From the NCBI GenBank assembly GCA_903906425.1, contig CAIVKH010000011.1:1-51146 (forward strand): 51,146 nucleotides of DNA, read 5' to 3'. The position numbers and the translations under genes were made by a program. The DNA is from an uncultured bacterium. Its GTDB lineage: Bacteria; Verrucomicrobiota; Kiritimatiellia; CAIVKH01. Of the stretch, positions 1-9,391 are shown one piece after another (within the stretch, counting starts at the first letter, position 1; each line of letters opens with the position of its first letter). The notes beneath the pieces were generated by a model, which was given only the letters and a program-made list of their open reading frames with translations, did no database searches and was not told the DNA's origin.

Positions 1-1
1 C

Positions 2-667
2 GTGAAAGATCCGGTCACAGGCGACCAGGAAGAGCATTTGATCCCGATGGGCAAGCACATCGTCGTCTATCGCGGCGATCATGTGAAAAAAGGCCAGCAG
101 CTCACCGAAGGTCCGGTGGTGCCGCAGGAAGTTCTCGAAGTTTGTGGCCCGCAGGAATTGCAGGAATATCTCACGAACGAAGTGCAGACCGTCTATCGTC
201 TGCAAGGCGTCGAAATCAATGACAAGCACATTGAAATCATCGTCCGCTCGATGCTCAAGAAAGTCCGCATCACCGATCCGGGCGATTCTGATTTCCTCTG
301 GGGCGAACAGGTCGAGAAGCGCACGTTCATTGATGAAAATCAAAAGGCGATGGCCGAGGGCAAGCGTCCGGCGGAGGCATCTCCGGTATTGCTCGGCATC
401 ACGAAGGCTTCACTCGAAACGGAAAGTTTTATTTCCGCCGCGAGTTTCCAGGACACGACGCGCGTTCTCACCGACGCCGCGACGCTGGGCCGCATCGACT
501 ATCTGCGTGGCTTCAAGGAAAACGTGATCATGGGTCACGTCATCCCGGCCGGCACAGGCTTCTCGATGTATCGCAACATCAAACTCGTCCCGCTCGGCGA
601 ACCGATTTCGGTCGAAGAACACCTCGGCGGAGACATCTTCAAAGAGGAAAAACCCGTCGAAGAATAA
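2..667 (+). CDS. rpoC: RNA polymerase subunit beta' (C-terminal part, 5' truncated by window edge)
   Basis: This is the last 221 residues of the beta' subunit of RNA polymerase, which forms the catalytic centre together with beta. The conserved stretch [17 protein letters not shown] is followed by [30 protein letters not shown] and a short acidic tail ending KEEKPVEE, as in other RpoC C-termini. The reading frame is open to the left edge, so the true start lies outside the window. Next downstream is rpsL after about 140 nt, the usual rpoBC-str order. Recognition is secure. Confidence 0.97.
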   Translation: MKDPVTGDQEEHLIPMGKHIVVYRGDHVKKGQQLTEGPVVPQEVLEVCGPQELQEYLTNEVQTVYRLQGVEINDKHIEIIVRSMLKKVRITDPGDSDFLWGEQVEKRTFIDENQKAMAEGKRPAEASPVLLGITKASLETESFISAASFQDTTRVLTDAATLGRIDYLRGFKENVIMGHVIPAGTGFSMYRNIKLVPLGEPISVEEHLGGDIFKEEKPVEE

Positions 668-685
668 TTGCATGGCGCAGGCTCT

Positions 686-712
686 GGCCCGTTCAACAAC
701 GGACCGCGGGCC
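686..712 (+). other. possible hairpin in the rpoC-rpsL gap
   Basis: GGCCCG (686-691) and CGGGCC (707-712) can form a 6-bp stem with a 15-nt loop just after rpoC. No T-run follows, so it is not a convincing intrinsic terminator. It could attenuate or process read-through from rpoC. Confidence 0.3.
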
Positions 713-742
713 GGACGCCGCACAAAAAATTCAAGGAATTTA

Positions 743-770
743 TTGATAAGAGCGGCGGCGCTTTGATAGT
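743..770 (+). promoter_or_regulatory. candidate sigma70-type promoter for the str/ribosomal cluster
   Basis: TTGATA (743-748, five of six matches to TTGACA) lies 16 nt before GATAGT (765-770, four of six matches to TATAAT), about 40 nt upstream of the rpsL start. It sits in the only sizeable gap between rpoC and the ribosomal genes. This is pattern matching only; PVC promoters can differ from the E. coli consensus. Confidence 0.35.
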
Positions 771-808
771 TTACCGCGTTTTCGCCCGGAAATGGAAAAG
801 TAAAAAAT

Positions 809-1237
809 ATGCCGACAATCAACCAACTGGTTCGCAAAGGCCGCGTGGCCTCGCAAACGAAAAACAAGGCGCCCGCGCTGACGGAATGTCCGCAGCGGCG
901 TGGTGTCTGCCTGCTCGTCAAGACGATGACGCCCAAGAAGCCGAACTCCGCGCTGCGAAAAATCGCGCGTGTTCGTCTGACCAACGGCATCGAAGTCACC
1001 GCCTACATTCCGGGCGTCGGCCACAATTTGCAGGAACACAGCATGGTGCTCGTGCGCGGCGGACGCGTGAAGGATCTTCCCGGCGTGCGCTACCACATCG
1101 TGCGAGGCACGCTCGATTGCGCCGGCGTGAACGAGCAGCCCGGCTGGGGCCAGCGCCGTCGCGGCCGTTCGAAATACGGAACGAAGACGCCGAAGGAAGG
1201 GCCCGCTCCGAAAGCGGCCGCAGCTCCCGCAGCCTGA
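809..1237 (+). CDS. rpsL: 30S ribosomal protein S12
   Basis: S12 lies at the decoding centre of the small subunit and affects accuracy. Visible landmarks are the start [23 protein letters not shown] with the two lysines at 43-44 where streptomycin-resistance changes occur in other bacteria, and [14 protein letters not shown]. At 142 residues it is longer than the usual 123-125 because of an Ala/Pro/Lys-rich tail after KYGTK. It is first of the str cluster rpsL-rpsG-fusA and lies downstream of a candidate promoter. The ribosome-binding site is weak (GGAAAAG). Confidence 0.97.
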   Translation: MPTINQLVRKGRVASQTKNKAPALTECPQRRGVCLLVKTMTPKKPNSALRKIARVRLTNGIEVTAYIPGVGHNLQEHSMVLVRGGRVKDLPGVRYHIVRGTLDCAGVNEQPGWGQRRRGRSKYGTKTPKEGPAPKAAAAPAA

Positions 1238-1274
1238 CGCTGATTTTATTTGACCCACGAACAGGAAACCAAAC

Positions 1275-1321
1275 TTCCAACGATTGGAAAAAACCGCGGC
1301 CGTGACTTCCAATGATTGGAA
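1275..1321. repeat. family A palindrome pair (locus 1), before rpsG
   Basis: Two 15-bp palindromes, TTCCAACGATTGGAA (1275-1289) and TTCCAATGATTGGAA (1307-1321), start 32 bp apart and are separated by 17 nt. Each has 6-bp arms TTCCAA/TTGGAA around three central bases. The same 47-bp layout recurs at 13 other places in this window, always between genes or at a gene start. The second copy ends 29 nt before the rpsG start codon. Confidence 0.95.
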
Positions 1322-1350
1322 ACGCCGCACAAGTGAAACGGATTTGAGAT

Positions 1351-1821
1351 ATGGCACGACGACGCAGAGCTGAAAAACGACCGACCACGCCGGACCTCCG
1401 GTTCAACAGTGAAGACGTGGCCCTCCTGATCCACAAGGTCATGGAACGCGGCAAAAAATCCGTCGCAGAAAAAATCGTGTACGGAGCCTTGGACGAGATC
1501 AAGGAGAAGCTCAGCGCTGATCCGGTCGAAGTGTACAAGCAGGCGCTCGAAAACGTGAAGCCGCGCCTCGAAGTCAAGTCGCGGCGCGTCGGCGGCGCGA
1601 CCTACCAGGTGCCGGTCGAAGTCGATCCCGCGCGCCAGTCCGCGCTCGCGATGCGGTGGATCGTGACGTTCGCGCAGACGCGCAAGGGCGTTTCGATGGG
1701 CCGCGCGCTCGCACAAGAATTGATGGATGCCTACAAAAACCAGGGCAACGCCGTGAAAAAACGTGACGATACGCACAAGATGGCGCAGGCCAACAAGGCG
1801 TTCGCTCATTACAGGTGGTAA
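1351..1821 (+). CDS. rpsG: 30S ribosomal protein S7
   Basis: S7 nucleates assembly of the 30S head and contacts the E-site tRNA. The protein is 156 residues, the normal length, with the family pattern [48 protein letters not shown] and [12 protein letters not shown]. It sits between rpsL and fusA. A family A palindrome pair lies in its leader, an unusual place for a repeat in the str operon, and could mark an internal regulatory point. Confidence 0.97.
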   Translation: MARRRRAEKRPTTPDLRFNSEDVALLIHKVMERGKKSVAEKIVYGALDEIKEKLSADPVEVYKQALENVKPRLEVKSRRVGGATYQVPVEVDPARQSALAMRWIVTFAQTRKGVSMGRALAQELMDAYKNQGNAVKKRDDTHKMAQANKAFAHYRW

Positions 1822-1838
1822 GTGCTCCGGGCAACGAA

Positions 1839-3968
1839 ATGCAATCAGTCGTGGAAAAGAAACAGGGAGAGAATTTGTCTGCGAACGTCCGCCGTGAGGC
1901 GGAAGGGCGCAGCCGTCCCCTCGCTCTGATCCGCAACATCGGCATCGTTGCCCACATCGACGCCGGCAAAACGACCACCTCCGAACGAATCCTTTACTAC
2001 ACCGGAAAAATCCACAAGATCGGTAATGTCGATGACGGCAATACTGTGATGGATTGGATGGTTCAGGAGCAGGAACGCGGCATCACCATCACCAGCGCCG
2101 CGACCACCGCGTACTGGCACGACTACCAGATCAATCTCATCGACACCCCCGGCCACGTCGATTTTACCGCCGAGGTTGAGCGCTCTCTGCGCGTGCTCGA
2201 CGGCGCTGTCGGTGTTTTTTGCGGCGTCGCCGGCGTGCAGCCGCAATCCGAAACGGTCTGGCACCAGGCCCGCCGCTACAAAGTTCCCTGCCTCGCGTTC
2301 ATCAACAAAATGGACCGCACCGGCGCGCGCTTTCACTGGGTCGTCGAACTAATCCGCGAGCGCCTCGCCGTCAACGCGGTTCCGATCCAGTTGCCCATCG
2401 GCAGCGAAGCATCGTTCGAAGGCGTGATTGATTTGCTCGAAATGAAGGCCCTGAAATTCGACGAGGCCTCGCAGGGCGCGACGGTCATCACCGAGGAAAT
2501 TCCCGCGGCGTTGAAAGCCGAATCCGAAAAAGCACGCGCGAAACTTTGCGAAGCCGTCGCCGAGGGCGACGAAAACATCGTCAACGAATATCTGGAAAAT
2601 CCCGACCTTCCCGCAGAAAAAATCCGCGCCTCGGTCCGCAAGCTGGCCATTGCCGGAAAACTTGTCCCGGTCCTCTGCGGAACGTCGCTTCACAACAAGG
2701 GCATCCAGCCGCTGCTCGATGCCGTCGTAAATTTTCTTCCGTCGCCAGTTGATATTCCGCCGGTCCGCGGCCACGATCTTAAGAACTGCGAAGTTATTTG
2801 CGAAGCAAATGACTTTGAACCACAAAGTGCATTAGCCTTCAAAGTATCAAACGATCCGTACCTTGGAAAACTGGTTTACGTGCGCGTGTATTCCGGCCAG
2901 ATGAAGAAGGGTGCGAACGTTTACAATCCTCGCACGAAAAAACGCGAACGCGTGATGCGCCTTGTACGCGTTCATGCGAACCAGCGCCAGGACGTCGACA
3001 CGCTTTTCGCCGGCGAAATCGGCGCGCTCGGCGGGCTCAAACAATTTACGACCGGCGACACGCTGTGCGCCGAGAATCAGCCCGTCATTCTTGAGCGAAT
3101 CGCATTTCCCGAGCCGGTCATTTCGATGGCGATCGAGCCGAAAACATCCGCGGATCGCGAGAAACTTATCGCGACACTTCAGATCATGGCCGACGAAGAT
3201 CCGACGTTCAAGGTGAAGGCCGATCCCGACACGGGCCAGACGATCATCAGCGGCATGGGCGAACTTCACCTTGAGGTTCGCGTCAAAGACATGATGCTGG
3301 ACTACAAAGTGAATGCAAACACGGGCAAGCCGGTTGTTGCATATCGCGAGACAATTCAAAATTCTTCCGAGGCGGAATACGTGTTCGATCGCGAGATCGG
3401 CGGCAAAAGGGCGTACGCGAAGATCAAGATTTCTCTGGAACCGCGTGCGCGAGGCACCGGAAACGAAATTATTTTCAAGGTGAAAAAAGATGAAATCCCC
3501 AATGAATACAGGGATTTTGTCGAGCAGGGCCTCCGCGACGGACTGCAAACTGGAATTTTAGGAAATTATCCCTTGATTGATTTGTCGGTCTTCATTACAA
3601 GTGCCGGTTTTGATTCGGTGGACTCCACGGAACTCGCGTTCCGGTCCGCAGCGGTGATGGGGCTGCGGGAGGCTTTGCAGTTGGCAAAACCAACGTTGTT
3701 GGAGCCGGTGATGAAGCTGGAAATACTCACCCCGGACGAACATCTGGGCGAAGTTATTGGAGATGTAAATGGGCGGCGCGGGCGTGTGCGGGAAATGCAC
3801 GCAACCGAAGCAGTCCAGGCTGTGCAGGCGGATGTCCCGCTGGCCGAGTTGTTCGGCTACTCGACAAGCCTGCGCTCTTTGACAAGAGGCAGGGCCAGTT
3901 ACAGCATGGAGCCGGCGAGTTTTGAAGTGGTGCCGGAGAATTTGCAGAAAACGATATTGAATAGATAA
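1839..3968 (+). CDS. fusA: elongation factor G (translocase), with an atypical domain IV tip
   Basis: EF-G is the GTPase that moves tRNA and mRNA through the ribosome. With the ATG start it has 709 residues. The G1 motif AHIDAGKT is at 38-45, followed by DTPGHVDF and NKMD, then domains II-V. The start is uncertain: GTG 1815 overlaps rpsG, ATG 1839 is used here, and TTG 1875 has GGGAGAG just upstream. One oddity is the domain IV tip. The usual pattern is SYHDVDS or SYHEVDS, whose histidine aids translocation, but here it is GFDSVDS, with aspartate (codon 3612-3614) in the histidine position. It is the only EF-G in the window and lies in the standard str position. Confidence 0.94.
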   Translation: MQSVVEKKQGENLSANVRREAEGRSRPLALIRNIGIVAHIDAGKTTTSERILYYTGKIHKIGNVDDGNTVMDWMVQEQERGITITSAATTAYWHDYQINLIDTPGHVDFTAEVERSLRVLDGAVGVFCGVAGVQPQSETVWHQARRYKVPCLAFINKMDRTGARFHWVVELIRERLAVNAVPIQLPIGSEASFEGVIDLLEMKALKFDEASQGATVITEEIPAALKAESEKARAKLCEAVAEGDENIVNEYLENPDLPAEKIRASVRKLAIAGKLVPVLCGTSLHNKGIQPLLDAVVNFLPSPVDIPPVRGHDLKNCEVICEANDFEPQSALAFKVSNDPYLGKLVYVRVYSGQMKKGANVYNPRTKKRERVMRLVRVHANQRQDVDTLFAGEIGALGGLKQFTTGDTLCAENQPVILERIAFPEPVISMAIEPKTSADREKLIATLQIMADEDPTFKVKADPDTGQTIISGMGELHLEVRVKDMMLDYKVNANTGKPVVAYRETIQNSSEAEYVFDREIGGKRAYAKIKISLEPRARGTGNEIIFKVKKDEIPNEYRDFVEQGLRDGLQTGILGNYPLIDLSVFITSAGFDSVDSTELAFRSAAVMGLREALQLAKPTLLEPVMKLEILTPDEHLGEVIGDVNGRRGRVREMHATEAVQAVQADVPLAELFGYSTSLRSLTRGRASYSMEPASFEVVPENLQKTILNR

Positions 3969-3970
3969 AC

Positions 3971-4279
3971 ATGAACGGTCAACGCATACGCATACGTTTG
4001 AAAGCCTACGACCATCGCGTCCTCGACCAGTCGGCGAGCGATATCGTGGAAACCGCGAAGCGCACGGGCGCGCGGGTGGCGGGTCCAATCCCGCTGCCGA
4101 CCCGCATCGAGCGCTACACGGTCAACCGAAGCCCGCACGTGGACAAAAAGTCCATGGAGCAATTCGAGACCAGGACGCACAAGCGCCTGCTCGACATCAT
4201 CGAGCCGACGATCAAGACCGTCGATGAGCTCAAAAAGCTCAACCTCCCCGCGGGTGTTGACATCACCATCAAGATTTGA
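3971..4279 (+). CDS. rpsJ: 30S ribosomal protein S10
   Basis: S10 is a 30S head protein and, as NusE, also a transcription antitermination partner. The 102-residue length is standard, with [20 protein letters not shown] near the start and the typical core [20 protein letters not shown]. It begins two bases after the fusA stop codon and opens the S10 cluster. No separate promoter is evident, so str and S10 genes are probably transcribed together. Confidence 0.97.
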   Translation: MNGQRIRIRLKAYDHRVLDQSASDIVETAKRTGARVAGPIPLPTRIERYTVNRSPHVDKKSMEQFETRTHKRLLDIIEPTIKTVDELKKLNLPAGVDITIKI

Positions 4280-4287
4280 GGCCGACC

Positions 4288-4920
4288 ATGCGCGCACTTC
4301 TAGCAAAGAAAATTGGAATGACGCAGGTCAACGACGACAAGGGTCATCAGGTTCCGGTCACAGTCATGCAGGTCGGGCCATGCACCGTCGTGCAACGCAA
4401 GACTGCCGCGAATGACGGCTATGAAGCCGTTCAACTTGGATTTCTTGATCAGAAAGAACAGCGGCTCTCGAAGGGCGAAGCGGGGCACTTCAAGAAAAAC
4501 GGTGTGAAGCCGGCGAAGGTGCTTCGCGAAGTCCGCCTCGATGCAGGCGATGATTTGAAACCGGGCGAGACGGTCACGGTCAAACTTTTCGAAGGCGTTT
4601 CGCACGTTGACGTCATCGGCGTCACGAAGGGACAAGGTTTTCAGGGCGTCGTCAAACGCCACCGAATGGCTGGTGGTCCCGCCTCGCACGGACACATGTC
4701 GCACCGCCGCATCGGTGCAATCGGCCAGCGCACCTGGCCGGCGCGTATCATGAAACTCAAACGGATGCCGGGCCACATGGGCAATACGAGCATCACGGTT
4801 CAGAATCTTCGCGTCATTCAAGTCCGCCCCGATGACAATGTAATTCTTGTCGAGGGTTCCATTCCGGGGCCGACGGGCGCGACAGTTCTGATTCGCAAAG
4901 CCGTTAAGAAGATTAAATAG
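4288..4920 (+). CDS. rplC: 50S ribosomal protein L3
   Basis: L3 is an early-assembling 50S protein that reaches towards the peptidyl transferase centre. From ATG 4288 it has 210 residues beginning [14 protein letters not shown]. An upstream in-frame TTG (4276) would add four residues and is less likely. The core [19 protein letters not shown] and [15 protein letters not shown] are diagnostic. It follows rpsJ by 8 nt. Confidence 0.96.
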   Translation: MRALLAKKIGMTQVNDDKGHQVPVTVMQVGPCTVVQRKTAANDGYEAVQLGFLDQKEQRLSKGEAGHFKKNGVKPAKVLREVRLDAGDDLKPGETVTVKLFEGVSHVDVIGVTKGQGFQGVVKRHRMAGGPASHGHMSHRRIGAIGQRTWPARIMKLKRMPGHMGNTSITVQNLRVIQVRPDDNVILVEGSIPGPTGATVLIRKAVKKIK

Positions 4921-4922
4921 TC

Positions 4923-5564
4923 ATGAGCAAGCTTACAGTTTCCAATTTGAAGGGCGAGGCCATCGGATCGGTTGACGTTTCCGATTCGATCACGCAGGCG
5001 ACACACAGCCCGCAGGTCTTGCAGGATGAGATCGTCGCCTATCGCGCCAATCAGCGCAGCGGAAATCACTCGACGCTGACGAAGGGCGAAGTGGCCGGTA
5101 GCGGCAAAAAGCCGTGGCGGCAAAAAGGCACGGGCCGCGCCCGCGCCGGTTACAAACAATCTCCGATCTGGCGCGGCGGCGGCGTGGTGTTCGGACCGAA
5201 ACCGCGCGATTACAGCAAGCCAATGAATCTGAAAAGCAGCCATGCCGCCCTGCGGCTCGCGTTCGGCCAGAAGATCAATGATGGCGCAGTCACCGTGATT
5301 GATGCGTTCGATGTAAAAGAGGCCAAGACGAAGGAATTCGTGGCGGCGATCAAGTCGCTGAAACTGGACCGCGGTCTCGTGGTTGTCGAAAAAGTTTCAC
5401 GCGAACTCGGTCTGGCATCGCGCAACATTTCTGATGTTGAAGTTTGCGAGGCGCGCAATTTGAACAGCTATCAAGTGCTTCGTCATCCGCGGCTGGTTGT
5501 GACGCAGGCCGGCTTGGTTGAATTGCAGAAACGATTGGCCGTTGCGACGGAGGCGGTCCGATGA
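4923..5564 (+). CDS. rplD: 50S ribosomal protein L4
   Basis: L4 binds 23S rRNA domain I, lines the exit tunnel and in some bacteria represses its own operon. It has 213 residues, about normal, with the tunnel loop signature KKPWRQKGTGRARAG followed by WRGGGVVFGPKPRDYS. It starts two bases after rplC and overlaps rplW by four bases (ATGA), which suggests coupled translation. No obvious autoregulatory leader was recognised. Confidence 0.96.
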   Translation: MSKLTVSNLKGEAIGSVDVSDSITQATHSPQVLQDEIVAYRANQRSGNHSTLTKGEVAGSGKKPWRQKGTGRARAGYKQSPIWRGGGVVFGPKPRDYSKPMNLKSSHAALRLAFGQKINDGAVTVIDAFDVKEAKTKEFVAAIKSLKLDRGLVVVEKVSRELGLASRNISDVEVCEARNLNSYQVLRHPRLVVTQAGLVELQKRLAVATEAVR

Positions 5565-5845
5565 AGCAAGCGCAAACCATCATCAAAAGGATGTTGCTGA
5601 CCGAAAAAGGCACGCGCCTGACGGAACTGGGCAACCACTATGTTTTCGAAGTTTATCCGCACACGAACAAACTCGAAATCAAGCGCGCGGTCGAACAACT
5701 TTTCAAAGTCAACGTGACAAAAGTGAACACGCTGAACCGCAAATCGGTGGCGACAAGCGGCCGCCGATCCCGTCCGGGCCACACCGCCGCCAGCAAGCGC
5801 GCGATTGTGACGCTGAAGGCCGGCCAGAAGATTGACCTAACCTAA
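5561..5845 (+). CDS. rplW: 50S ribosomal protein L23
   Basis: L23 sits at the tunnel exit and docks trigger factor and SRP. It has 94 residues, the usual size, with [39 protein letters not shown] and a basic [15 protein letters not shown] stretch. It overlaps rplD by ATGA and precedes rplB by 11 nt, the conserved L4-L23-L2 order. Confidence 0.95.
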   Translation: MKQAQTIIKRMLLTEKGTRLTELGNHYVFEVYPHTNKLEIKRAVEQLFKVNVTKVNTLNRKSVATSGRRSRPGHTAASKRAIVTLKAGQKIDLT

Positions 5846-5856
5846 GGACGCACGAC

Positions 5857-6681
5857 ATGCCGCTCAAATCAAATCGTCCAATTACGCCGGCGCTCCGGTT
5901 CACGGAGCTGTCGGACTTTTCCGAAATCACAAAATCGCATCCGGAAAAGTCTCTGCTCGTCAAAAAGACAAAGAATGCGGGCCGCAACATGTATGGCCGG
6001 ATCACGATCCGTCATCGTGGTGGCGGACATAAACAGTTTCTCCGCATCATTGATTTTCTCCGCAACAAGCACGGCATTCCCGCGAAGGTTGCCGGGATTG
6101 AGTACGATCCGAACCGCGGTGCGCGCATCGCGCTGCTTCACTACAAAGACGGTGAGAAGCGCTACATCATCGCGACGATTAACATGAAAGTCGGCGACAT
6201 GGTGATGTCGGGGCCGACGGCTGAGCCGACTGAAGGAAATGCGCTTCCTCTTTCCGCGATTCCGCTCGCGCTGCCCGTTCACAATATTGAAATGTATCCG
6301 GGCCAGGGCGCGAAGCTCTGCCGCAGTGCGGGACTTTCCGCGCAACTGATGTCGCGCGAAGGCGGCTTCGCGCAAATCAGACTTCCGTCCGGCGAAATTC
6401 GCATGGTTCGCACGGAGTGCTATGCGACGATCGGCCAGGTCGGCAATCTCGACCACCAGAATATTTCGCTCGGCAAGGCGGGCCGCAAACGCTGGCTGGG
6501 AATCCGGCCGACGGTCCGCGGTCTGGCGATGAATCCAATTGATCACGTGATGGGCGGCGGCGAAGGCCGTTCATCCGGTGGCGGTCATCCGCGTTCGCCG
6601 TGGGGCAAACTGGCGAAGGGCGGAAAGACGCGCGATCGGAAAAAGAATTCGGCCCGTTTCATCATTCAGCGGAGAAAATAA
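5857..6681 (+). CDS. rplB: 50S ribosomal protein L2
   Basis: L2 is needed for subunit association and supports the peptidyl transferase centre. The 274-residue protein has [29 protein letters not shown], and [13 protein letters not shown]. The C-terminal hallmark reads [19 protein letters not shown]. The DH pair holding the functionally important histidine is kept, while the following PH of E. coli is VM. It is followed after three bases by rpsS. Confidence 0.97.
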   Translation: MPLKSNRPITPALRFTELSDFSEITKSHPEKSLLVKKTKNAGRNMYGRITIRHRGGGHKQFLRIIDFLRNKHGIPAKVAGIEYDPNRGARIALLHYKDGEKRYIIATINMKVGDMVMSGPTAEPTEGNALPLSAIPLALPVHNIEMYPGQGAKLCRSAGLSAQLMSREGGFAQIRLPSGEIRMVRTECYATIGQVGNLDHQNISLGKAGRKRWLGIRPTVRGLAMNPIDHVMGGGEGRSSGGGHPRSPWGKLAKGGKTRDRKKNSARFIIQRRK

Positions 6682-6684
6682 GCG

Positions 6685-6969
6685 ATGCCTCGTTCAATTA
6701 AAAAAGGTCCGTTTGTTGATGGCCATCTGCTCAAGAAGGTCGAGGCGCTGGTCAAGAGCGGCGCGAAACGCCCGATCAAGACGTGGTCGCGCCGTTCGAT
6801 GATTGTTCCTGATTTTGTGGGTCACACGTTTTCGGTTCACAACGGCAAGGCGTTTTTGTCTGTGTTTGTGACGGAGAACATGGTCGGTCACCGGCTGGGC
6901 GAGTTCTCTCCGACGCGCATATTCAAGAAGCATGGCGCGGCGACGGACAAGACCATCGCGCTGAAGTAG
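6685..6969 (+). CDS. rpsS: 30S ribosomal protein S19
   Basis: S19 is in the 30S head with S13 and contacts the A-site finger of the large subunit. Its 94 residues show [37 protein letters not shown] and [18 protein letters not shown]. In most bacteria rplV follows directly. Here an unrelated secreted-protein gene and a palindrome pair intervene. Confidence 0.97.
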   Translation: MPRSIKKGPFVDGHLLKKVEALVKSGAKRPIKTWSRRSMIVPDFVGHTFSVHNGKAFLSVFVTENMVGHRLGEFSPTRIFKKHGAATDKTIALK

Positions 6970-6986
6970 GCGCGCGGAGCACTGCC

Positions 6987-7529
6987 GTGAAGGCGCGTCT
7001 CCTCGGTTTGGTTTTGCTAGCTGGGGCGGCGTCTTGTGCGGGTGCGGCGGACGACGGAAACGTCGCAGGCCGCGAGGCGCAACTGGCGGCAGCGGCGCTG
7101 GTGAAGCAGAACGAAGCGTTGCGGGCTGAGGTGAATCGGCTGCGCGAGGAAGTCGCGAAGCTGACGATGACGCTGGCGCAGGCGAAGGCCGAACTGGACG
7201 AAGCGAAAGTTTCGAAAGGCGGAAATGCGGCGCAGCAGGGTGGAACGGCGGTGGCGCCGGATTCCGGCGGGGCGGCGACGATGACGGCGGATAGCTGGCA
7301 GATCACGGATGTGAATCCGGATTTGAAGCTGGTGGTGCTGGACGCTGGAAAGGACAGCGGTCTGAAGCAGGGAATGATGTTGTATTCGCTGCGCGGCGAG
7401 AAGCCGGCGGCGAGGCTGCGGGTGGTGGATGTGCGCGAGCGCATGACCGGCGCGGTTGTGGAAGAGATTTTGAGCGGCGGGAATCCCGAAAAGGGAGACC
7501 GCGTCATATTGATGGCGGTGCCGAAGTGA
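6987..7529 (+). CDS. secreted or lipid-anchored coiled-coil protein inserted in the S10 cluster
   Basis: I do not recognise a named family. The GTG-started 180-residue protein opens with a signal peptide (KARLLGLVLLAGAASCAGAA; a cysteine at 17 with AAS before it is a poor lipobox, so signal peptidase I cleavage after AGA is as likely). A heptad-rich coiled coil follows at about 38-73 (VKQNEALRAEVNRLREEVAK), then a low-complexity Gly/Ala linker and a small beta domain from about 100 (VVLDAGKDSGLKQGMMLY ... EKGDRVILM). The last part resembles the GxxxGVxxGM...GD domain common in PVC envelope proteins. A predicted exported protein between rpsS and rplV is unusual. It is co-directional, 17 nt after rpsS, so probably co-transcribed. 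Confidence 0.8.
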   Translation: MKARLLGLVLLAGAASCAGAADDGNVAGREAQLAAAALVKQNEALRAEVNRLREEVAKLTMTLAQAKAELDEAKVSKGGNAAQQGGTAVAPDSGGAATMTADSWQITDVNPDLKLVVLDAGKDSGLKQGMMLYSLRGEKPAARLRVVDVRERMTGAVVEEILSGGNPEKGDRVILMAVPK

Positions 7530-7541
7530 AGATGAGTTGGT

Positions 7542-7588
7542 TTCCAATGATTGGAAATTTGGCAAGGATGAATTGCCAATGATTGGAA
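7542..7588. repeat. family A palindrome pair (locus 2), before rplV
   Basis: TTCCAATGATTGGAA (7542-7556) and the one-base variant TGCCAATGATTGGAA (7574-7588), starts 32 bp apart. The pair lies between the inserted coiled-coil gene and rplV and ends 30 nt before the rplV start. Confidence 0.95.
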
Positions 7589-7618
7589 AATGAAAAAAGA
7601 TTTTTTTGAAGGTCAGAT

Positions 7619-7966
7619 ATGCAAGTGATGGCAGTAACAAAATATGTCCGGATTTCGCCATGGAAGGCGCGCGATCTCGCGCAGGAAATCCAGGGGCGCA
7701 CCGTGACGGATGCGTTGAACCTCGTGAATTTCAGCGAGCGCAAGGGTGCGTTCTACATCGGCAAGACGCTGAAGTCGGCCATTGCCAACGCGGAGCACAA
7801 CGCGGGTTTGTCCGCGGACGAATTGATTGTGGAAAAGGCGGTAGTCGAGGAAGGTCCGCATATCAAGCGTTGGATGCCGCGCGCTCGCGGCAGCGCAAGC
7901 GCGATCCTCAAACGCACGAGCCACATAAGGATTGTATTGACGGACGGGAAGCCCGCTGGCAAATAG
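7619..7966 (+). CDS. rplV: 50S ribosomal protein L22
   Basis: L22 lines the exit tunnel with L4; its beta-hairpin is a site of macrolide resistance in other bacteria. It has 115 residues with YVRISPWKARDLAQEIQG, the hairpin region GPHIKRWMPRARGSASAI and the terminal HIRIVLTDGK. ATG 7619 has GAAGGTC upstream; ATG 7628 is an alternative. It resumes the S10 cluster after the inserted gene and the palindrome pair. Confidence 0.95.
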   Translation: MQVMAVTKYVRISPWKARDLAQEIQGRTVTDALNLVNFSERKGAFYIGKTLKSAIANAEHNAGLSADELIVEKAVVEEGPHIKRWMPRARGSASAILKRTSHIRIVLTDGKPAGK

Positions 7967-7999
7967 CCAAACTTTTCTTCCGAATAAGGAGACATTCTC

Positions 8000-8671
8000 T
8001 TGGGTCAGAAAGTAAATCCAATAAGCCTGCGCATCGCGGTCAACAAAGACTGGCGGTCGCGGTGGTATGCCGACAAGAAACAGTTCGGCGGCCTTCTGCA
8101 CGAAGACATCAAGATTCGCCAGATGGTCAAGGAGCGGCTGAAGGAAGCGGCAGTTCCCGAAGTAATCATCGAGCGCTATGCGAACCGTGCGCGCGTGACC
8201 GTTTATACGGCGCGCCCCGGCATCGTGATCGGCCGCAAAGGCCAGGACATCGAAAAACTTCGCGAGGAAATCGCGAAGATGACCGGCAAGGAAATCTACG
8301 TCGAAATCAAAGAGGTCAAGGATCCGGATACGACCGCGCAGCTCGTGGCTGAAAACATCGCGCTGCAACTTGAGCGTCGCGTTTCGTTCCGCCGCGCGCT
8401 GAAGCGCGCGATACAGCTCGCGATGGATCTCGGCGCACTGGGCATTCGTATTCGCGCGGCCGGCCGTCTCGGCGGCTCGGAACTGGCGCGAACGGAAGGC
8501 TACAAAGAGGGCAAAGTCCCGCTGCATACGCTTCGCGCAAACATCCAGTACGGATTTGCGGAGGCGCATACGATGGCCGGCAAGTGCGGCATCAAGGTCT
8601 GGATTTGCAAGAAGGACGAGCCGCAGCAAGCCGACAAGGCGAAGGAGGCCCAACATGCCGCTTATGCCTAA
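8000..8671 (+). CDS. rpsC: 30S ribosomal protein S3
   Basis: S3 guards the mRNA entry tunnel and has helicase activity with S4 and S5. It starts at TTG 8000, supported by AAGGAG eight bases upstream and the canonical [11 protein letters not shown]. The 223-residue protein has a KH domain with the GXXG loop in [14 protein letters not shown] and the C-terminal [17 protein letters not shown]. It ends 17 nt inside rplP. Confidence 0.97.
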   Translation: MGQKVNPISLRIAVNKDWRSRWYADKKQFGGLLHEDIKIRQMVKERLKEAAVPEVIIERYANRARVTVYTARPGIVIGRKGQDIEKLREEIAKMTGKEIYVEIKEVKDPDTTAQLVAENIALQLERRVSFRRALKRAIQLAMDLGALGIRIRAAGRLGGSELARTEGYKEGKVPLHTLRANIQYGFAEAHTMAGKCGIKVWICKKDEPQQADKAKEAQHAAYA

Positions 8672-9077
8672 ACGCGTAAAGTACCGCAAGCAGCAGCGCG
8701 GTAATCGCAAGGGTTTCGCACAGTCGGGCAACACGCTGGCGTTTGGCGAATTTGGTTTGCAGTCGCTGGATCGCGCGTGGGTCACGGCGATTCAAATCGA
8801 GGCGTGCCGCGTTTCAATCAGCCGCGCGATGAAGCGCAAGGGCAAATTGTGGGTTCGAATTTTCCCGGACAAGCCGATCACGAAGAAGCCGCTCGAAGTG
8901 CGGCAGGGCAAAGGCAAAGGCCCGGTCGAGGGCTGGGTCGCTGTGGTGAAGCCGGGCCGCATGCTGTTTGAGATGGCCGGTGTTCCGGTGACGGTGGCGC
9001 GCGAGTCAATGCGGCTGGCGGCAAGCAAGCTTCCGATTTCGGTGAAGTTTGTGGAGCGCATGGGCGCGGGACACTGA
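8655..9077 (+). CDS. rplP: 50S ribosomal protein L16
   Basis: L16 contacts the A-site tRNA near the peptidyl transferase centre. From ATG 8655 it has 140 residues beginning [16 protein letters not shown]. The start is fixed by AAGGAGG upstream. [20 protein letters not shown] is the family core. The gene overlaps rpsC by 17 nt, so the Shine-Dalgarno lies within rpsC coding sequence. After it the cluster is interrupted by a hairpin and a palindrome pair. Confidence 0.96.
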   Translation: MPLMPKRVKYRKQQRGNRKGFAQSGNTLAFGEFGLQSLDRAWVTAIQIEACRVSISRAMKRKGKLWVRIFPDKPITKKPLEVRQGKGKGPVEGWVAVVKPGRMLFEMAGVPVTVARESMRLAASKLPISVKFVERMGAGH

Positions 9078-9096
9078 GGAAAAAATTAATAAGAAT

Positions 9097-9115
9097 TCAC
9101 CGGATGAACCGGTGA
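9097..9115 (+). other. short hairpin between rplP and rpmC
   Basis: TCACCGG (9097-9103) pairs with CCGGTGA (9109-9115) around a five-base loop ATGAA. No T-run follows, so it is more likely an RNA-processing or attenuation hairpin than an intrinsic terminator. It directly abuts the family A pair at 9117. Confidence 0.4.
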
Positions 9116-9116
9116 G

Positions 9117-9163
9117 TTCCAATGATTGGAAAATGCGGTTGCGCAAAGTTCCAATGATTGGAA
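9117..9163. repeat. family A palindrome pair (locus 3), before rpmC
   Basis: Two perfect TTCCAATGATTGGAA copies (9117-9131 and 9149-9163), 32 bp apart. The spacer AATGCGGTTGCGCAAAG is one of the best matches to the weak core consensus TGCG-N4-GCAAA. The second copy ends 21 nt before the rpmC start. Confidence 0.96.
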
Positions 9164-9184
9164 AAGACGATTTGGAAAGTGGCG

Positions 9185-9391
9185 ATGAAAGCGAAAGAAA
9201 TCAGAAATTTGACGGACGACGAGCTGACCGCGAAGGCGGTGGACTCGCGGACCGAGCTGTTCAACCTGCGTATGCAGCAGACGGGCGGCTCGCTGGAAAA
9301 ACCGTCGCGCATCCGCGCGGTGCGCAAAGACCTGGCGCGCGTTGAAACCATTTTGAGCGAGCGCAAGAACGCCGCGAGGAGCAAGGCATGA
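9185..9391 (+). CDS. rpmC: 50S ribosomal protein L29
   Basis: L29 is a small helical protein beside L23 at the tunnel exit. From ATG 9185 it is 68 residues, starting [14 protein letters not shown] with the LFNLRMQQ and [15 protein letters not shown] helices. An in-frame upstream extension runs towards the palindrome and is not conserved. The stop overlaps the rpsQ start (ATGA). Confidence 0.94.
   Translation: MKAKEIRNLTDDELTAKAVDSRTELFNLRMQQTGGSLEKPSRIRAVRKDLARVETILSERKNAARSKA

Noticed and set aside
1284..1312. TTGGAA-17 nt-TTCCAA between paired palindromes as a sigma70-like promoter
   Set aside because: The 17-nt spacing is suggestive, but TTCCAA is a poor -10 match, and some pairs lie between convergent gene ends.
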